Below, in pieces: positions 49,710 to 58,125 of a DNA stretch of 58,320 nt. Made by a program: the position numbers and the translations under genes. The notes beneath the pieces were generated by a model. The model saw only the letters and a list, made by a program, of their open reading frames with translations, was not told where the DNA came from and searched no databases. The stretch is from contig JAEUGW010000012.1 of the NCBI GenBank assembly GCA_016795565.1, forward strand, positions 1 to 58,320. The letters are read 5' to 3'. The stretch is from Opitutaceae bacterium. GTDB lineage: Bacteria; Verrucomicrobiota; Verrucomicrobiia; Opitutales; Opitutaceae. Within the stretch, counting starts at the first letter, position 1, and each line of letters starts with the position of its first letter.

Positions 49710-50543
49710 ATGAGCAGCCACGCGGCCACCGGTCCCATCGACCACCATCACGACCACACCACCTCGACGGGCATTCCCAACAAGAAGCTCCTCTGGTGGG
49801 CCTTCCTCGCCTCGGACTGCATGTTCTTCGGGGCGCTGATCTCGACCCACATGGTCTACCGGCTGAACCCGCCCCCGGGCAACGCCGTCCCCACCCAGGT
49901 CTTCAACATCGAGCTCACGTCGTTCTCGACGTTCATCCTGCTCATGTCCTCCCTGCTCATGGCCCTCGCCGTGAACGCCATCCAGCGCGGCAACGTGAAG
50001 AGCACCCGCACCATGCTGCTGGGCACGATGTTCTTCGGCTGCATCTTCCTCGGCGGCCAGGTCTACGAGTTCGAGCACTTCGTGCACGCGCAGAAGATGA
50101 CGCTCTCCAACAGCATCTTCGGCTCGACCTTCTACACCCTCACCGGCACGCACGGCACCCACGTCGCCATCGGCGTCCTGCTGCTGGGCATGATGTATGT
50201 CCGCACCTTCAAGCCGGCGAACGGCGGCGGGCTGTTCATGAACTTCGCCCACCTGCTCGCCATCTGCGTCACCTTCGGCGTCGCCTTCATCTGGTTTGTC
50301 CCCGGCCTCATCGAGGTCGTTTACGGCCTGCCCATCGGCACGCTCTTCCAACGCGCCGCCATCCCGCTGGCGGTCGGCGCCGCCGGCCTCGTCTCGCTTT
50401 TCTGGCTCGGCCGCAGCCGCGGGGCGGTTGAGTTCGGCGAGAAGAACGCCGTGGATGTCGAGGCCATCGGCCTCTACTGGCACTTCGTCGACATCGTCTG
50501 GATCATCATCTTCACCGCCGTCTACCTGCTGGAATACCTGTGA
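49710..50543 (+). CDS. coxC: Cytochrome c oxidase subunit III
   Basis: 277 residues with seven predicted helices. Motifs are LLWWAFLASDCMFFGALIST, LGGQVYEFEHFVHAQKM, SIFGSTFYTLTGTHGTHVAI and the C-terminal LYWHFVDIVWIIIFTAVYLL. It stabilises the proton-pumping oxidase. A His-rich N-terminus (IDHHHDHTTS) precedes the first helix. Confidence 0.95.
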   Translation: MSSHAATGPIDHHHDHTTSTGIPNKKLLWWAFLASDCMFFGALISTHMVYRLNPPPGNAVPTQVFNIELTSFSTFILLMSSLLMALAVNAIQRGNVKSTRTMLLGTMFFGCIFLGGQVYEFEHFVHAQKMTLSNSIFGSTFYTLTGTHGTHVAIGVLLLGMMYVRTFKPANGGGLFMNFAHLLAICVTFGVAFIWFVPGLIEVVYGLPIGTLFQRAAIPLAVGAAGLVSLFWLGRSRGAVEFGEKNAVDVEAIGLYWHFVDIVWIIIFTAVYLLEYL

Positions 50544-50637
50544 TTAAGGGAATGAGGGAATAAGGGACTAAGTGTAGAAACCACTTCTTCCCGGCACCCT
50601 CCTCCCACTTAATCCCTCACTCCCTTACTCCCCTTCC
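50544..50637. repeat. Word-type inverted repeat (TAAGGGA family) in cox operon
   Basis: Left arm TTAAGGGAATGAGGGAATAA and flank (50544-50574), right arm CACTTAATCCCTCACTCCCT and flank (50606-50637). It fills the coxC-coxD gap. The pyrimidine-rich right arm directly precedes the coxD ATG. Confidence 0.82.
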
Positions 50638-50641
50638 TCCC

Positions 50642-50995
50642 ATGTCTGCTCTTACCGCCGCCGGCCACCACGAGCCGAGCAAGTTCCACTTCTACATCCA
50701 GGTCGCGATGATCCTGTCCGTCGTGACGGGCATCGAGGTCGTGCTGGTTTACCTGCCGCTCCCCAAGTGGTTCGTCGTCACCAGCCTGCTGACGCTCTCC
50801 GCCGGCAAGTTCATGGCGGTTATTTTCTACTTCATGCACCTGCGCTGGGACAAGGTGTTCTGCACGATCCTGTTCTTTATCGGCCTGGTGCTCGCGGGCG
50901 GCACCATGTGGGCCCTGCTCCACCTCTTTGCGGCCGACGCCAGCAAGCCCCTGACCGCCGCCGCCCTCGAGATGGCCCGTCTGGCCGTCGCCTGA
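50642..50995 (+). CDS. coxD: Cytochrome c oxidase subunit IV
   Basis: 117 residues with three transmembrane helices (about 20-40, 45-70 and 78-100): FYIQVAMILSVVTGIEVVLV, KFMAVIFYFMHLRWDKVFCT, LFFIGLVLAGGTMWALLHLF. The MHLRWDK motif is typical of bacterial small subunit IV (COX4_pro/caa3 type). It is followed by a strong terminator. Confidence 0.9.
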   Translation: MSALTAAGHHEPSKFHFYIQVAMILSVVTGIEVVLVYLPLPKWFVVTSLLTLSAGKFMAVIFYFMHLRWDKVFCTILFFIGLVLAGGTMWALLHLFAADASKPLTAAALEMARLAVA

Positions 50996-51016
50996 GCCTC
51001 GGCCTCCGTCCCTCTC

Positions 51017-51048
51017 AAGCCGCGCGAACCGCGCGGCTTTTCTTTTTC
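51017..51048 (+). terminator. Rho-independent terminator after coxD
   Basis: AAGCCGCGCG-AAC-CGCGCGGCTT (51017-51039), followed by TTTCTTTTT. A classical 10-base stem with a U tract, 21 bases after the coxD stop. It separates coxBACD from ctaG, although ctaG may still receive read-through. Confidence 0.92.
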
Positions 51049-51093
51049 CTGATTTCCTGAGTCCCTCATTTCCCGTAAGGATTTTTGCCATCC

Positions 51094-51894
51094 ATGATCG
51101 ACTGGACCCACTGGCACAATGAACCCTTCCTCATCGGCGGGCTCATCTTCCTCGGGTGGCTCTATGCCATTCTGACGGGGCCGTGGCGCGAGCGCCTCGC
51201 GCCGGGCCAGTCCTACCCCCGCAGCCAGGCCGTCATGTTCTACTCGGCCCTGGTGATCTTCTACCTCGCCGTTGGTTCCCCCCTCGATCAGGCCGGCGAA
51301 CGCTTCCTGCTCAGCGCCCACATGCTGCAGCACCAGCTGATCCTCTACCCGGCCGCCATCCTCTTCCTGCTCGGCCTGCCGGACTGGCTGGTGCGCCCCG
51401 TCACCGGCCGCCCGGCCCTGCAACCTGTCCTGCGCATCCTGACCAATCCGGTGGTCTGCGGCGCCATCTACACCGCCACGCTGACCGTCTGGCACCTGCC
51501 GGAGTTCTACGACCTCGCGCTGCAAAACCGCCCGGTGCACATCGCCGAACACTTCATGTTCTTCGGCGCGGCCCTCTTCTACTGGTGGCCCTTGCTGAGC
51601 CCATCGAGGGAGTTTCCGCCCGCCAGCCATGCCTGGCAGATGCTCTACCTGCCCGCCGTGCTCATCGCCATGACCCCGGTCTTCGCCTACATCACCTTCT
51701 CGCCCGACGTCCTCTATCCGACCTACGAATTCGCCCCGCGGATCACCAGCCTGTCCGCCGCGGCCGACCAGTTGCTCGCCGGGGCCATGATGAAGCTCGT
51801 CGGCATGGGCGTGGCCATCCTGGCCTTCGGCGTGAGCTTCTACCGCTGGTATCAAACCACCGAGAAGAAGCATCCGGCGCTGGGGAAAAGATAG
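51094..51894 (+). CDS. ctaG: CtaG/Caa3-type cytochrome oxidase assembly protein
   Basis: 266 residues with seven transmembrane helices, the CtaG_caa3 family (unrelated to Cox11). Motifs are SPLDQAGERFLLSAHMLQHQ, LLGLPDWLVRP, WHLPEFYDLALQNRPVHIAE and QLLAGAMMKLVGMGVAILAF, with the His-rich HMLQHQ and HIAEHFMFF segments. It supports assembly of caa3 oxidase, probably copper insertion. The ATG at 51094 follows GTAAGG; TTG at 51085 is an alternative. Confidence 0.9.
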   Translation: MIDWTHWHNEPFLIGGLIFLGWLYAILTGPWRERLAPGQSYPRSQAVMFYSALVIFYLAVGSPLDQAGERFLLSAHMLQHQLILYPAAILFLLGLPDWLVRPVTGRPALQPVLRILTNPVVCGAIYTATLTVWHLPEFYDLALQNRPVHIAEHFMFFGAALFYWWPLLSPSREFPPASHAWQMLYLPAVLIAMTPVFAYITFSPDVLYPTYEFAPRITSLSAAADQLLAGAMMKLVGMGVAILAFGVSFYRWYQTTEKKHPALGKR

Positions 51895-51908
51895 GGCGGC
51901 GGTTGAGT

Positions 51909-51937
51909 GCAGGGGCGCCCACCAGGAACGCCCCTGC
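51909..51937. terminator. Hairpin between convergent ctaG and cysK
   Basis: GCAGGGGCG (51909-51917) and CGCCCCTGC (51929-51937) form a perfect 9-base stem with an 11-base loop. The stem resembles the TGTAGGGGCG palindrome inserted in dnaE. It probably terminates both genes. Confidence 0.7.
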
Positions 51938-51947
51938 GGGAATATCC

Positions 51948-52928
<981 letters not shown>

Positions 52929-52984
52929 GATCGTCGTGGTTTGAGTTGCGGATGGGTTATTGCAGTGAAAAGCGGAGCCGAATC

Positions 52985-53749
52985 CTATTTGCCGGTGCCC
53001 CAGCGGCGGTGCAGGAATTTTTCCCAGGGAGAAAAGAGGACTTTGTCGGCCAGCAAGCCGATCAGGACGATCATCAGCATGATGGCGACGACCTGCTCCA
53101 TCGCGTTGAGCTCGCGCCCGTAGTGCAGCAGGTGGCCCAGGCCGAAGCCGGTGAGGATGGTCACGTAGATCTCCGCGGCCATCAGCGAGCGCCACGCAAA
53201 GGCCCAGCCCTGCTTCATGCCGCTCACGATGAAAGGCAGTGAGGCCGGCAGCATGACAAACACCCAGGTGTGCAGCCCGCGCGAACCCATGGTGTTCGCC
53301 GCCCGCACATAGAGGGGATTGACGTTACGCACGCCGGTCTCGGTGGCCAGGATGACCGACCAGAGCGTGCCCATGACCACCACGAAGAGCATGGCGCCCT
53401 CGGTCTGGCCGAACCACAGCAGCGCCAGCGGCACCCAGCAGACGCTCGGCAGGCCCTGCAGGCCCAGCGCCAGCACGCCCAGCGTGTCGCGCAACACCTG
53501 CACGCGCGCCGTGAGGAAGCCCAGCGGCACGCCGGCCAGCAGGCCGATCACGTAGCCCGCCAGCAGGCGCTTCATCGTCACGACCGAGCAGTCCCACAGC
53601 GTGCCGTCGCGCAGCACCTCCCAAAGATAGCGGGCAACGCTCTCCGGCGAGGGCACGAGCACCGGCGACCAGATCCCGGCCGCGAAGGCCCAGTGCCACG
53701 CCGCGACAAGCAGGGCAAAAAAGAGGAAGGCGGACAGCAGGCGTTTCAT
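52985..53749 (-). CDS. ABC transporter permease, SsuC/TauC type
   Basis: 254 residues with six transmembrane helices. The permease EAA-like loop is [20 protein letters not shown] and the earlier motif is [20 protein letters not shown], both typical of nitrate/sulfonate/taurine permeases. It overlaps the ATPase stop by one base. It probably carries aliphatic sulfonates or another organosulfur compound, judging from cysK downstream. Confidence 0.9.
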   Translation of the reverse strand: MKRLLSAFLFFALLVAAWHWAFAAGIWSPVLVPSPESVARYLWEVLRDGTLWDCSVVTMKRLLAGYVIGLLAGVPLGFLTARVQVLRDTLGVLALGLQGLPSVCWVPLALLWFGQTEGAMLFVVVMGTLWSVILATETGVRNVNPLYVRAANTMGSRGLHTWVFVMLPASLPFIVSGMKQGWAFAWRSLMAAEIYVTILTGFGLGHLLHYGRELNAMEQVVAIMLMIVLIGLLADKVLFSPWEKFLHRRWGTGK

Positions 53750-54552
53750 CAGATGCCGGCCCCGTGCTCCAGATAGTCCTTGAGCGTGCGGGTGATGCGC
53801 GTGGCGTAGCCCGCCACCTCCACGCTGTTGATGTCGCGCGGGCGCGCCAGATCGACCCGGAACTCCTCCCGGATGCGACCGGGGTGCGGCGAAAACAGCA
53901 CCACCCGGTCGCCCAGGCAGACCGCCTCGCGCACGTTGTGCGTGACGAAGACGATGGTGACGTGACGCTGCGCCCAGATGCGCTGGAGGTCGCCGTAAAG
54001 CTGCTCGCGCGTCATGGCATCGAGCGCCGCGAAGGGCTCGTCCATCAGCAGCACGCGTGGGTTGGGTGCCAGGGCGCGGGCCAGGGCCACCCGCTGCTTC
54101 ATGCCACCCGAGAGCTCATGGATGTTGGCCCGGCGGAATTTCTCCAGGCCGACGAGCTTCAGGTAGTAGTCCGCCGTCTCGCGCCGTTCCTGGTCGGTCA
54201 GGCCGGGCTTGCGCTTGAGGCTGAACATCACGTTGCCCAAGGCGTCCAGCCAGGGGAACAGCGCCGATTCCTGGAACATCATCATGCGCTCGCGACTGGG
54301 GCCCCGGATCGGCTCGCCCGCCGCCGCCACGGTGCCCTCCGTCGGCTGCTCCAGGCCGGCGATCATGTTCAGCAGCGTCGATTTCCCGCAGCCGCTGGGG
54401 CCGACGAGACACACGAACTCGCCCTCCGCCACCTGCAGGCTGACCTTGTCCAGCGCGTGCACCCGGCCGCGCGAGGTCTCGAAGCTTTTCGAGACCTGCT
54501 CGATGGCCAGCCGGGCCGAGGGCGGGGCGGAGATTTCGCTGCCAGGGGTCAT
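53749..54552 (-). CDS. ABC transporter ATPase, SsuB/TauB type
   Basis: 267 residues. Walker A GPSGCGKST, Q-loop MMMFQESALFPW, signature ELSGGMKQRVALARAL, Walker B VLLMDEPFAALD and H-loop FVTHNVREAV. The C-terminal VVLFSPHPGRIREEF is typical of the sulfonate/nitrate/taurine group. It overlaps the binding-protein gene by 4 bases (ATGA) and the permease by one, so it is translationally coupled with both. Confidence 0.93.
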   Translation of the reverse strand: MTPGSEISAPPSARLAIEQVSKSFETSRGRVHALDKVSLQVAEGEFVCLVGPSGCGKSTLLNMIAGLEQPTEGTVAAAGEPIRGPSRERMMMFQESALFPWLDALGNVMFSLKRKPGLTDQERRETADYYLKLVGLEKFRRANIHELSGGMKQRVALARALAPNPRVLLMDEPFAALDAMTREQLYGDLQRIWAQRHVTIVFVTHNVREAVCLGDRVVLFSPHPGRIREEFRVDLARPRDINSVEVAGYATRITRTLKDYLEHGAGI

Positions 54553-55526
54553 GGTTGGTCGGAGAACAGGCGGTCAAGGGGGATGGCATTGCGCAGGAAG
54601 CCGACACCCTGGGCGTCGGCCACCAGCGCCTCCAACTGCCTCTGCGTCAGCTCGGCGGAAAACTTCAGCCGGGGCCAGGCGCGCGTGAACATGGCATTGG
54701 GCAGCTCGCGCTTGGTTTCGGCGCTGAGGCCGGCCCGCACCTGCGCCCGCGCCTCGTCCGGATGCCCGTTGATCCAGGCGGTGAGCTCGAGATGCGCCGC
54801 CTTGAATCTCGCGACGAGCGCGGGATGCGCCTGCAGGAATTTGCGGCGGGCCACGAGCAGCGTCGTGACGGCATCGCCCTGCTCGACCAACACGCGCCCG
54901 CCGGCCTCCAGTTCCAGGCGCGCGACCCAGGGCTCGACCGTCCAGACGCCGTCGAGCTTGCCCTGCTGGAAGAGCGCCAGCTGGTCCGGGTTGGCCGTCG
55001 GCACCACAAGCACATCCCCCCCGGTCAGGGTGACGCGGTGTCCCGGTTTCACGAGCCAGGCGCGGGCCGCGACATCCTGCGTGTTGCCCAGTTGGGGCGT
55101 GGCGATCCGCCCGCCCTTGAACTGCGCCGCGGACGCGATGCGCCCGTCCCCCGGCACGACCAATGCCGCGCCGCCCAAGGTCGCGCCCGCCAGCACGCGG
55201 ATTTCCTCGCCCCGCGACCTGATATAGGCGTTCAGCGCCGGATTCGGCCCGACATAGGTGAGGTCAATTGAGCCCGCGAAGATGGCCTCCATCGCGCTCG
55301 GCCCGGCGCTGAACGGGAACCACTGGATGGTGACGTCCGGCCCGAGCCGTGACTCAAACCAGCCGTTGTTCCCGCGCGTGCCGTGACTGCCGATGATGCC
55401 CTGGGCGTGCGTGATGTTGGGAAAATAGCCGACGCGCAGCGTGATTCGCTCTGCTCTCGCCACGGTGCACCCAAACATGGCGGCGGCCATGACAAGGAAT
55501 ACCGGAAGGTAGCGCGCTGGCCTCAT
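54549..55526 (-). CDS. ABC transporter substrate-binding protein, SsuA/TauA-like
   Basis: 325 residues with a signal peptide (MRPARYLPVFLVMAAAMFGC, cleavage near VARA or as a lipoprotein). The domain is NMT1/SsuA-like: RVGYFPNITHAQGIIG, VTIQWFPFSAGPSAMEAIFA, DLTYVGPNPALNAYIRSRGE and DGVWTVEPWVARLELEAGG. It should bind an organosulfur or related anion in the periplasm. No desulfonating monooxygenase (SsuD or TauD) is in the window, so the ligand remains open. Confidence 0.88.
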   Translation of the reverse strand: MRPARYLPVFLVMAAAMFGCTVARAERITLRVGYFPNITHAQGIIGSHGTRGNNGWFESRLGPDVTIQWFPFSAGPSAMEAIFAGSIDLTYVGPNPALNAYIRSRGEEIRVLAGATLGGAALVVPGDGRIASAAQFKGGRIATPQLGNTQDVAARAWLVKPGHRVTLTGGDVLVVPTANPDQLALFQQGKLDGVWTVEPWVARLELEAGGRVLVEQGDAVTTLLVARRKFLQAHPALVARFKAAHLELTAWINGHPDEARAQVRAGLSAETKRELPNAMFTRAWPRLKFSAELTQRQLEALVADAQGVGFLRNAIPLDRLFSDQP

Positions 55527-56098
55527 ATGGCGTAGTCCCCCAAAAGCTGGTGAATGACGCCCTCAGCCGGACTGGTGCCGGCGCGCGAGCGTTGCCTGCG
55601 GCCCTTGGCGCGAGCCGCGGAGGCGACCGGCGGGGTGCTGTAAGGCAGGGGCTTGCCGCTGGTGAGCAGCTTGCGGGTGGTCACATCGACAACGTCGGCG
55701 AGCGTGTAGCGGTCAAGGATGGCGGCGATGGCGTTGCGCACGTCCAGCATCAGCATCCGCAGCCCGCAGTGGGCCTCGTCCGGGCAGTTGCACGGCGCAT
55801 AGGCGCTCTGGCTGACGCAGCCGATCGGGGCCAGCGGGCCGTCAACCAGGCGGACAATCGCGCCGATGTAGATCTGGCTGGATGCCTTGGCGAGCCGGTA
55901 GCCGCCAAGCTTGCCTCGCTCGCTCTCCACGAAACCGGCCTCGCGCAGCTGCTGCATCACTTGCTCCAGGAACTTGACCGGCAAGTCCTCGGCCTTGGCC
56001 AGCTCCGACACACGGACCAACGGCCGGCCCACCTTGGCGGCGATGCCAAGGTTGATCAGGGAGCGCAGGGCATATTCGCCGCGTTTGGATAGTTTCAT
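55523..56098 (-). CDS. Rrf2 family transcriptional regulator with cysteine cluster
   Basis: 191 residues. The winged HTH at 1-80 is Rrf2-like: MKLSKRGEYALRSLINLGIA, VSELAKAEDLPVKFLEQVMQ, GYRLAKASSQIYIGAIVRLV. Four cysteines, Cys94, 103, 105 and 111, sit where IscR-type members bind an Fe-S cluster, with unusual spacing C-x8-C-x-C-x5-C. A basic, low-complexity tail of about 40 residues follows. It overlaps the binding-protein gene by 4 bases, so it probably controls this sulfur operon in the manner of CymR. A longer start at 56113 exists, but MKLSKRGEYA is the family start. Confidence 0.9.
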   Translation of the reverse strand: MKLSKRGEYALRSLINLGIAAKVGRPLVRVSELAKAEDLPVKFLEQVMQQLREAGFVESERGKLGGYRLAKASSQIYIGAIVRLVDGPLAPIGCVSQSAYAPCNCPDEAHCGLRMLMLDVRNAIAAILDRYTLADVVDVTTRKLLTSGKPLPYSTPPVASAARAKGRRQRSRAGTSPAEGVIHQLLGDYAI

Positions 56099-56117
56099 AG
56101 CCGAGCCACGCAAACTA

Positions 56118-56130
56118 CACTGCTTTAGTG
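56118..56130 (-). promoter_or_regulatory. Candidate operator/promoter of the Rrf2-sulfur operon
   Basis: On the minus strand CACTAAAGCAGTG is a short dyad (CACT/AGTG) 20 bases upstream of the Rrf2 ATG. A weak -35 TTGCCT and -10 TGTAGT with 18-base spacing straddle it, so a bound dimer would block the promoter. Autoregulation is inferred from position only. Confidence 0.35.
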
Positions 56131-56261
56131 GGAATTAAGGCAAGCGCTATTCCATTGTGTTACAGTATTCTATGACACCGCCCGGCAGCCCGGCTCGATT
56201 CTCAAATATTCAGGTTCTTCGCTACTTTCAGTGAATAGCCCATCCCCCCTGAAGTTGTGGA

Positions 56262-56462
56262 ACCACTAATGAGTTTCGCCAACGGGCGAAACTTTCGAGT
56301 TCACCCTCCGGCTAATCGTCTCCGGGATTGGGTTTCGGGGAGTCCGCTGATCGCGGACCGGGAGAACAGCCTGCGATTAGCAGGCCCCCCAGCCAATCGG
56401 CGGCGACGATGAGTCGCCGCACACCTCCAAGGATTCATCCGTTGATGAATCCCATTAGTGGT
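56262..56462. repeat. Multi-hairpin element closed by ACCACTAATG/CATTAGTGGT
   Basis: A perfect 10-base outer stem, ACCACTAATG (56262-56271) with CATTAGTGGT (56453-56462), encloses five local perfect hairpins: GTTTCGCC/GGCGAAAC (56273-56292), GTCCGC/GCGGAC (56342-56358), CCTGC/GCAGG (56370-56384, loop GATTA), GCGGCGAC/GTCGCCGC (56400-56420, loop GATGA) and GGATTCATC/GATGAATCC (56431-56452). GATTGG near 56326 can pair with CCAATC at 56394-56399 around hairpins 2 and 3. The result is a compact branched structure, either a structured RNA or a palindromic mobile element. Confidence 0.7.
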
Positions 56463-56510
56463 AAGAACTCCGGGGCTTGGAGAACACAACCTTGGCCTTA
56501 TCCATTGAAG

Positions 56511-56697
56511 CCGAACGATGCAGTTGGGAAATGTGGAAGCGAGCTTGCTCGCGACTTTTTGGGACGAGGTCGCGAACAAGCTCGCTCCCACAGTCAGGCA
56601 CCGAAAGGTGAACGGAACCTCGATGGCAATGCAGGAGGGCTCCTATTATCACACAGCTGGTTATCTGTGGCGAAGGAGTCCTACTGCATCGTTCCGG
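56511..56697. mobile_element. MITE-like element carrying a REP pair
   Basis: Terminal inverted repeats CCGAACGATGCAGT (56511-56524) and ACTGCATCGTTC-CGG (56683-56697) pair perfectly over 12 bases. Inside, GTGGAAGCGAGCTTGCTCGC (from 56533) and GCGAACAAGCTCGCTCCCAC (to 56591) form an inverted REP pair whose stem GCGAGC..GCTCGC resembles REP sequences known from Pseudomonas. No transposase gene is inside, so any movement would need one in trans (for example a RAYT). Confidence 0.6.
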
Positions 56698-56707
56698 TTG
56701 AAAACAG

Positions 56708-57493
56708 CTAGGAACCAATATTCAGCCTCAGGCCATCATGGGCCAGGGCCACCTTCGGGGCCAGTTTCCGGCTCCAGGGCTCGTGCTCGATGCCATGCGT
56801 GAGATGCGTGAGGTAGGTGACCGGGGCGCCGATCTCGGCGGCCGCCGCACAGGCTTCCTCGATGTTCATATGGGTCGGATGCGGCTCCACGCGCAACCCA
56901 TCGAGACAGACCACGTCGGCTCCCGCCGCCAAGGCGACGGCCTCGCGGGGGATGCGTTTGCAGTCGGAGTAATACGCGAACTTCTTGCCCGATGATTTCT
57001 CCGTGAAGACGAGCCCGAGGGTATTGATGCCACCGTGCGGCAGCAGCGTCGAATGAATCGTGCCCTGCGGGAACTCCAGCACCGGCGGCATGATCACCAG
57101 CTTGAACGCCGCGTAACCCTTCGCCACGGGACGTTCGGCGATGGCGTAGGGAAACATGGCCAGCACGCGGCTCATCCCTTCGTCCGTGGTGTGAACCGGC
57201 AGCGCCGTGCCGCCGCGCAGGTCGCAGAAGCGCCGCAGGTCATCCATGCCGGTGATGTGGTCATTGTGCCCGTGCGTGAGGATGAAGACATCAATCTGCC
57301 GGATCCGCTCGCGCAGACACTGCAGCCGGAACTCCGGCGAGGCGTCCACCTGGATGTGCAGCCCGTCCATCACGACATGGATGCTCGCCCGCGTGCGCCG
57401 GTTGCGCGGGTCGGCCGAGGTGCAGACCGCGCAGTCACACGCGATCATCGGCACCCCCTGCGACGTGCCCGTGCCCATGAAGATGACTTCCAT
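56708..57493 (-). CDS. MBL-fold hydrolase, PhnP-like
   Basis: 261 residues. The N-terminal MEVIFMGTGTSQGVPMIACD and CAVCTS carry cysteines like the structural-zinc site of PhnP-type proteins; RTRASIHVVMDG follows. The metal motif is LTHGHNDHITGMDDLR (HxHxDH), with later LPHGG, YYSDCKR and LTHLTHGIEH. It resembles cyclic phosphate or phosphonate-ester hydrolases of the PhnP/YcbJ group. The physiological substrate is unknown. A word-type A-rich half-element (57500-57530) precedes it. Confidence 0.87.
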   Translation of the reverse strand: MEVIFMGTGTSQGVPMIACDCAVCTSADPRNRRTRASIHVVMDGLHIQVDASPEFRLQCLRERIRQIDVFILTHGHNDHITGMDDLRRFCDLRGGTALPVHTTDEGMSRVLAMFPYAIAERPVAKGYAAFKLVIMPPVLEFPQGTIHSTLLPHGGINTLGLVFTEKSSGKKFAYYSDCKRIPREAVALAAGADVVCLDGLRVEPHPTHMNIEEACAAAAEIGAPVTYLTHLTHGIEHEPWSRKLAPKVALAHDGLRLNIGS

Positions 57494-57557
57494 GAAGTGG
57501 CACCACGAAATACACCAAACACACGAAACGAAAGGCGAAACGCGGGACAGCTTCGGG

Positions 57558-57842
57558 CTACACGTTCTTCAGAAACCGCTGCACATTGTCATGGCTGCCA
57601 GCCAGCACCAACATGGCCATGCTGCCTTCCAGTTTAAATACAACCCGCGTGTCCCTCCCCGCCCTGAACTCAAAATAATTTTTCTTCAGCCGGCGGATCC
57701 CAAGCCCGCTGTGCAGGTGGGGCTGGCCAAATACTTCGCTCAGCAGCGCCACAGCTTGCGCCACTTGCGCTTGTCGCTCAGTTGGCAAAGCCCGCGCCTC
57801 CGCTCGGAAGCGCGCGGAGAATTCAACCCCTAATGGCGGCAT
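57558..57842 (-). CDS. RelE/ParE-type toxin
   Basis: 94 residues with a RelE-like fold: VEFSARFRAEARALPTERQA, a helical pair, then GIRRLKKNYFEFRAGRDTRV, VFKLEGSMAMLVLAGSHDNV. The RxGRDTRVVF strand and basic KK/R residues fit RelE-family mRNA interferases or gyrase inhibitors. It overlaps the upstream antitoxin gene by 20 bases, so it is translationally coupled. Which toxin activity applies is unknown. Confidence 0.82.
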   Translation of the reverse strand: MPPLGVEFSARFRAEARALPTERQAQVAQAVALLSEVFGQPHLHSGLGIRRLKKNYFEFRAGRDTRVVFKLEGSMAMLVLAGSHDNVQRFLKNV

Positions 57843-58107
57843 GGAAGTCGCCCTTGTATTTTGTCATCCGCCCGGCTTGGCGGTCTCTTTTCAATTCGGC
57901 ATCGGTTCGCTTCACAAAAGCATCCAGCTCCGCGTCGGTCACGCCATACTCGCGCTTGGCGTAATCGGAGTCCTCGGCAAACACGCGCACCGGGCGCAGG
58001 GCGATAACTTTGTCGCCGCACAGGATGCCGATGTCCTCGCCCGCCGAGGCTTTCTTCAGCCAATGAGTGAGGTTCGCGCGCGCTTTGGTCGGAGAGAGCG
58101 TCGTCAT
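57823..58107 (-). CDS. Phd/YefM-type antitoxin
   Basis: 94 residues. The N-terminus MTTLSPTKARANLTHWLKKA with GEDIGILCGDKVIALRPVRV is the DNA-binding Phd/YefM fold. The charged C-terminal half (VTDAELDAFVKRTDAELKRD) would wrap the toxin. It lies directly upstream of the RelE-type gene with overlapping frames, the usual antitoxin-first order, and probably represses its own promoter. Confidence 0.82.
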   Translation of the reverse strand: MTTLSPTKARANLTHWLKKASAGEDIGILCGDKVIALRPVRVFAEDSDYAKREYGVTDAELDAFVKRTDAELKRDRQAGRMTKYKGDFHAAIRG

Positions 58108-58125
58108 ATCGTCGCAGTAAAGCTG

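Larger units (their letters stand above)
56099..56707. other. Gene-free stretch with two structured elements
   Basis: No credible coding frame was found in these 609 bases. 56131-56261 is AT-richer than average and holds the probable upstream region of the Rrf2 operon. 56262-56462 and 56511-56697 are two separate palindromic elements, described on their own. Confidence 0.75.

Noticed and set aside
56533..56591. Pseudomonas-like REP as a sign of contamination
   Set aside because: Flanking genes are continuous in composition with the rest of the window, and the REP is nested in its own inverted-repeat unit, so an element in the genome is simpler.
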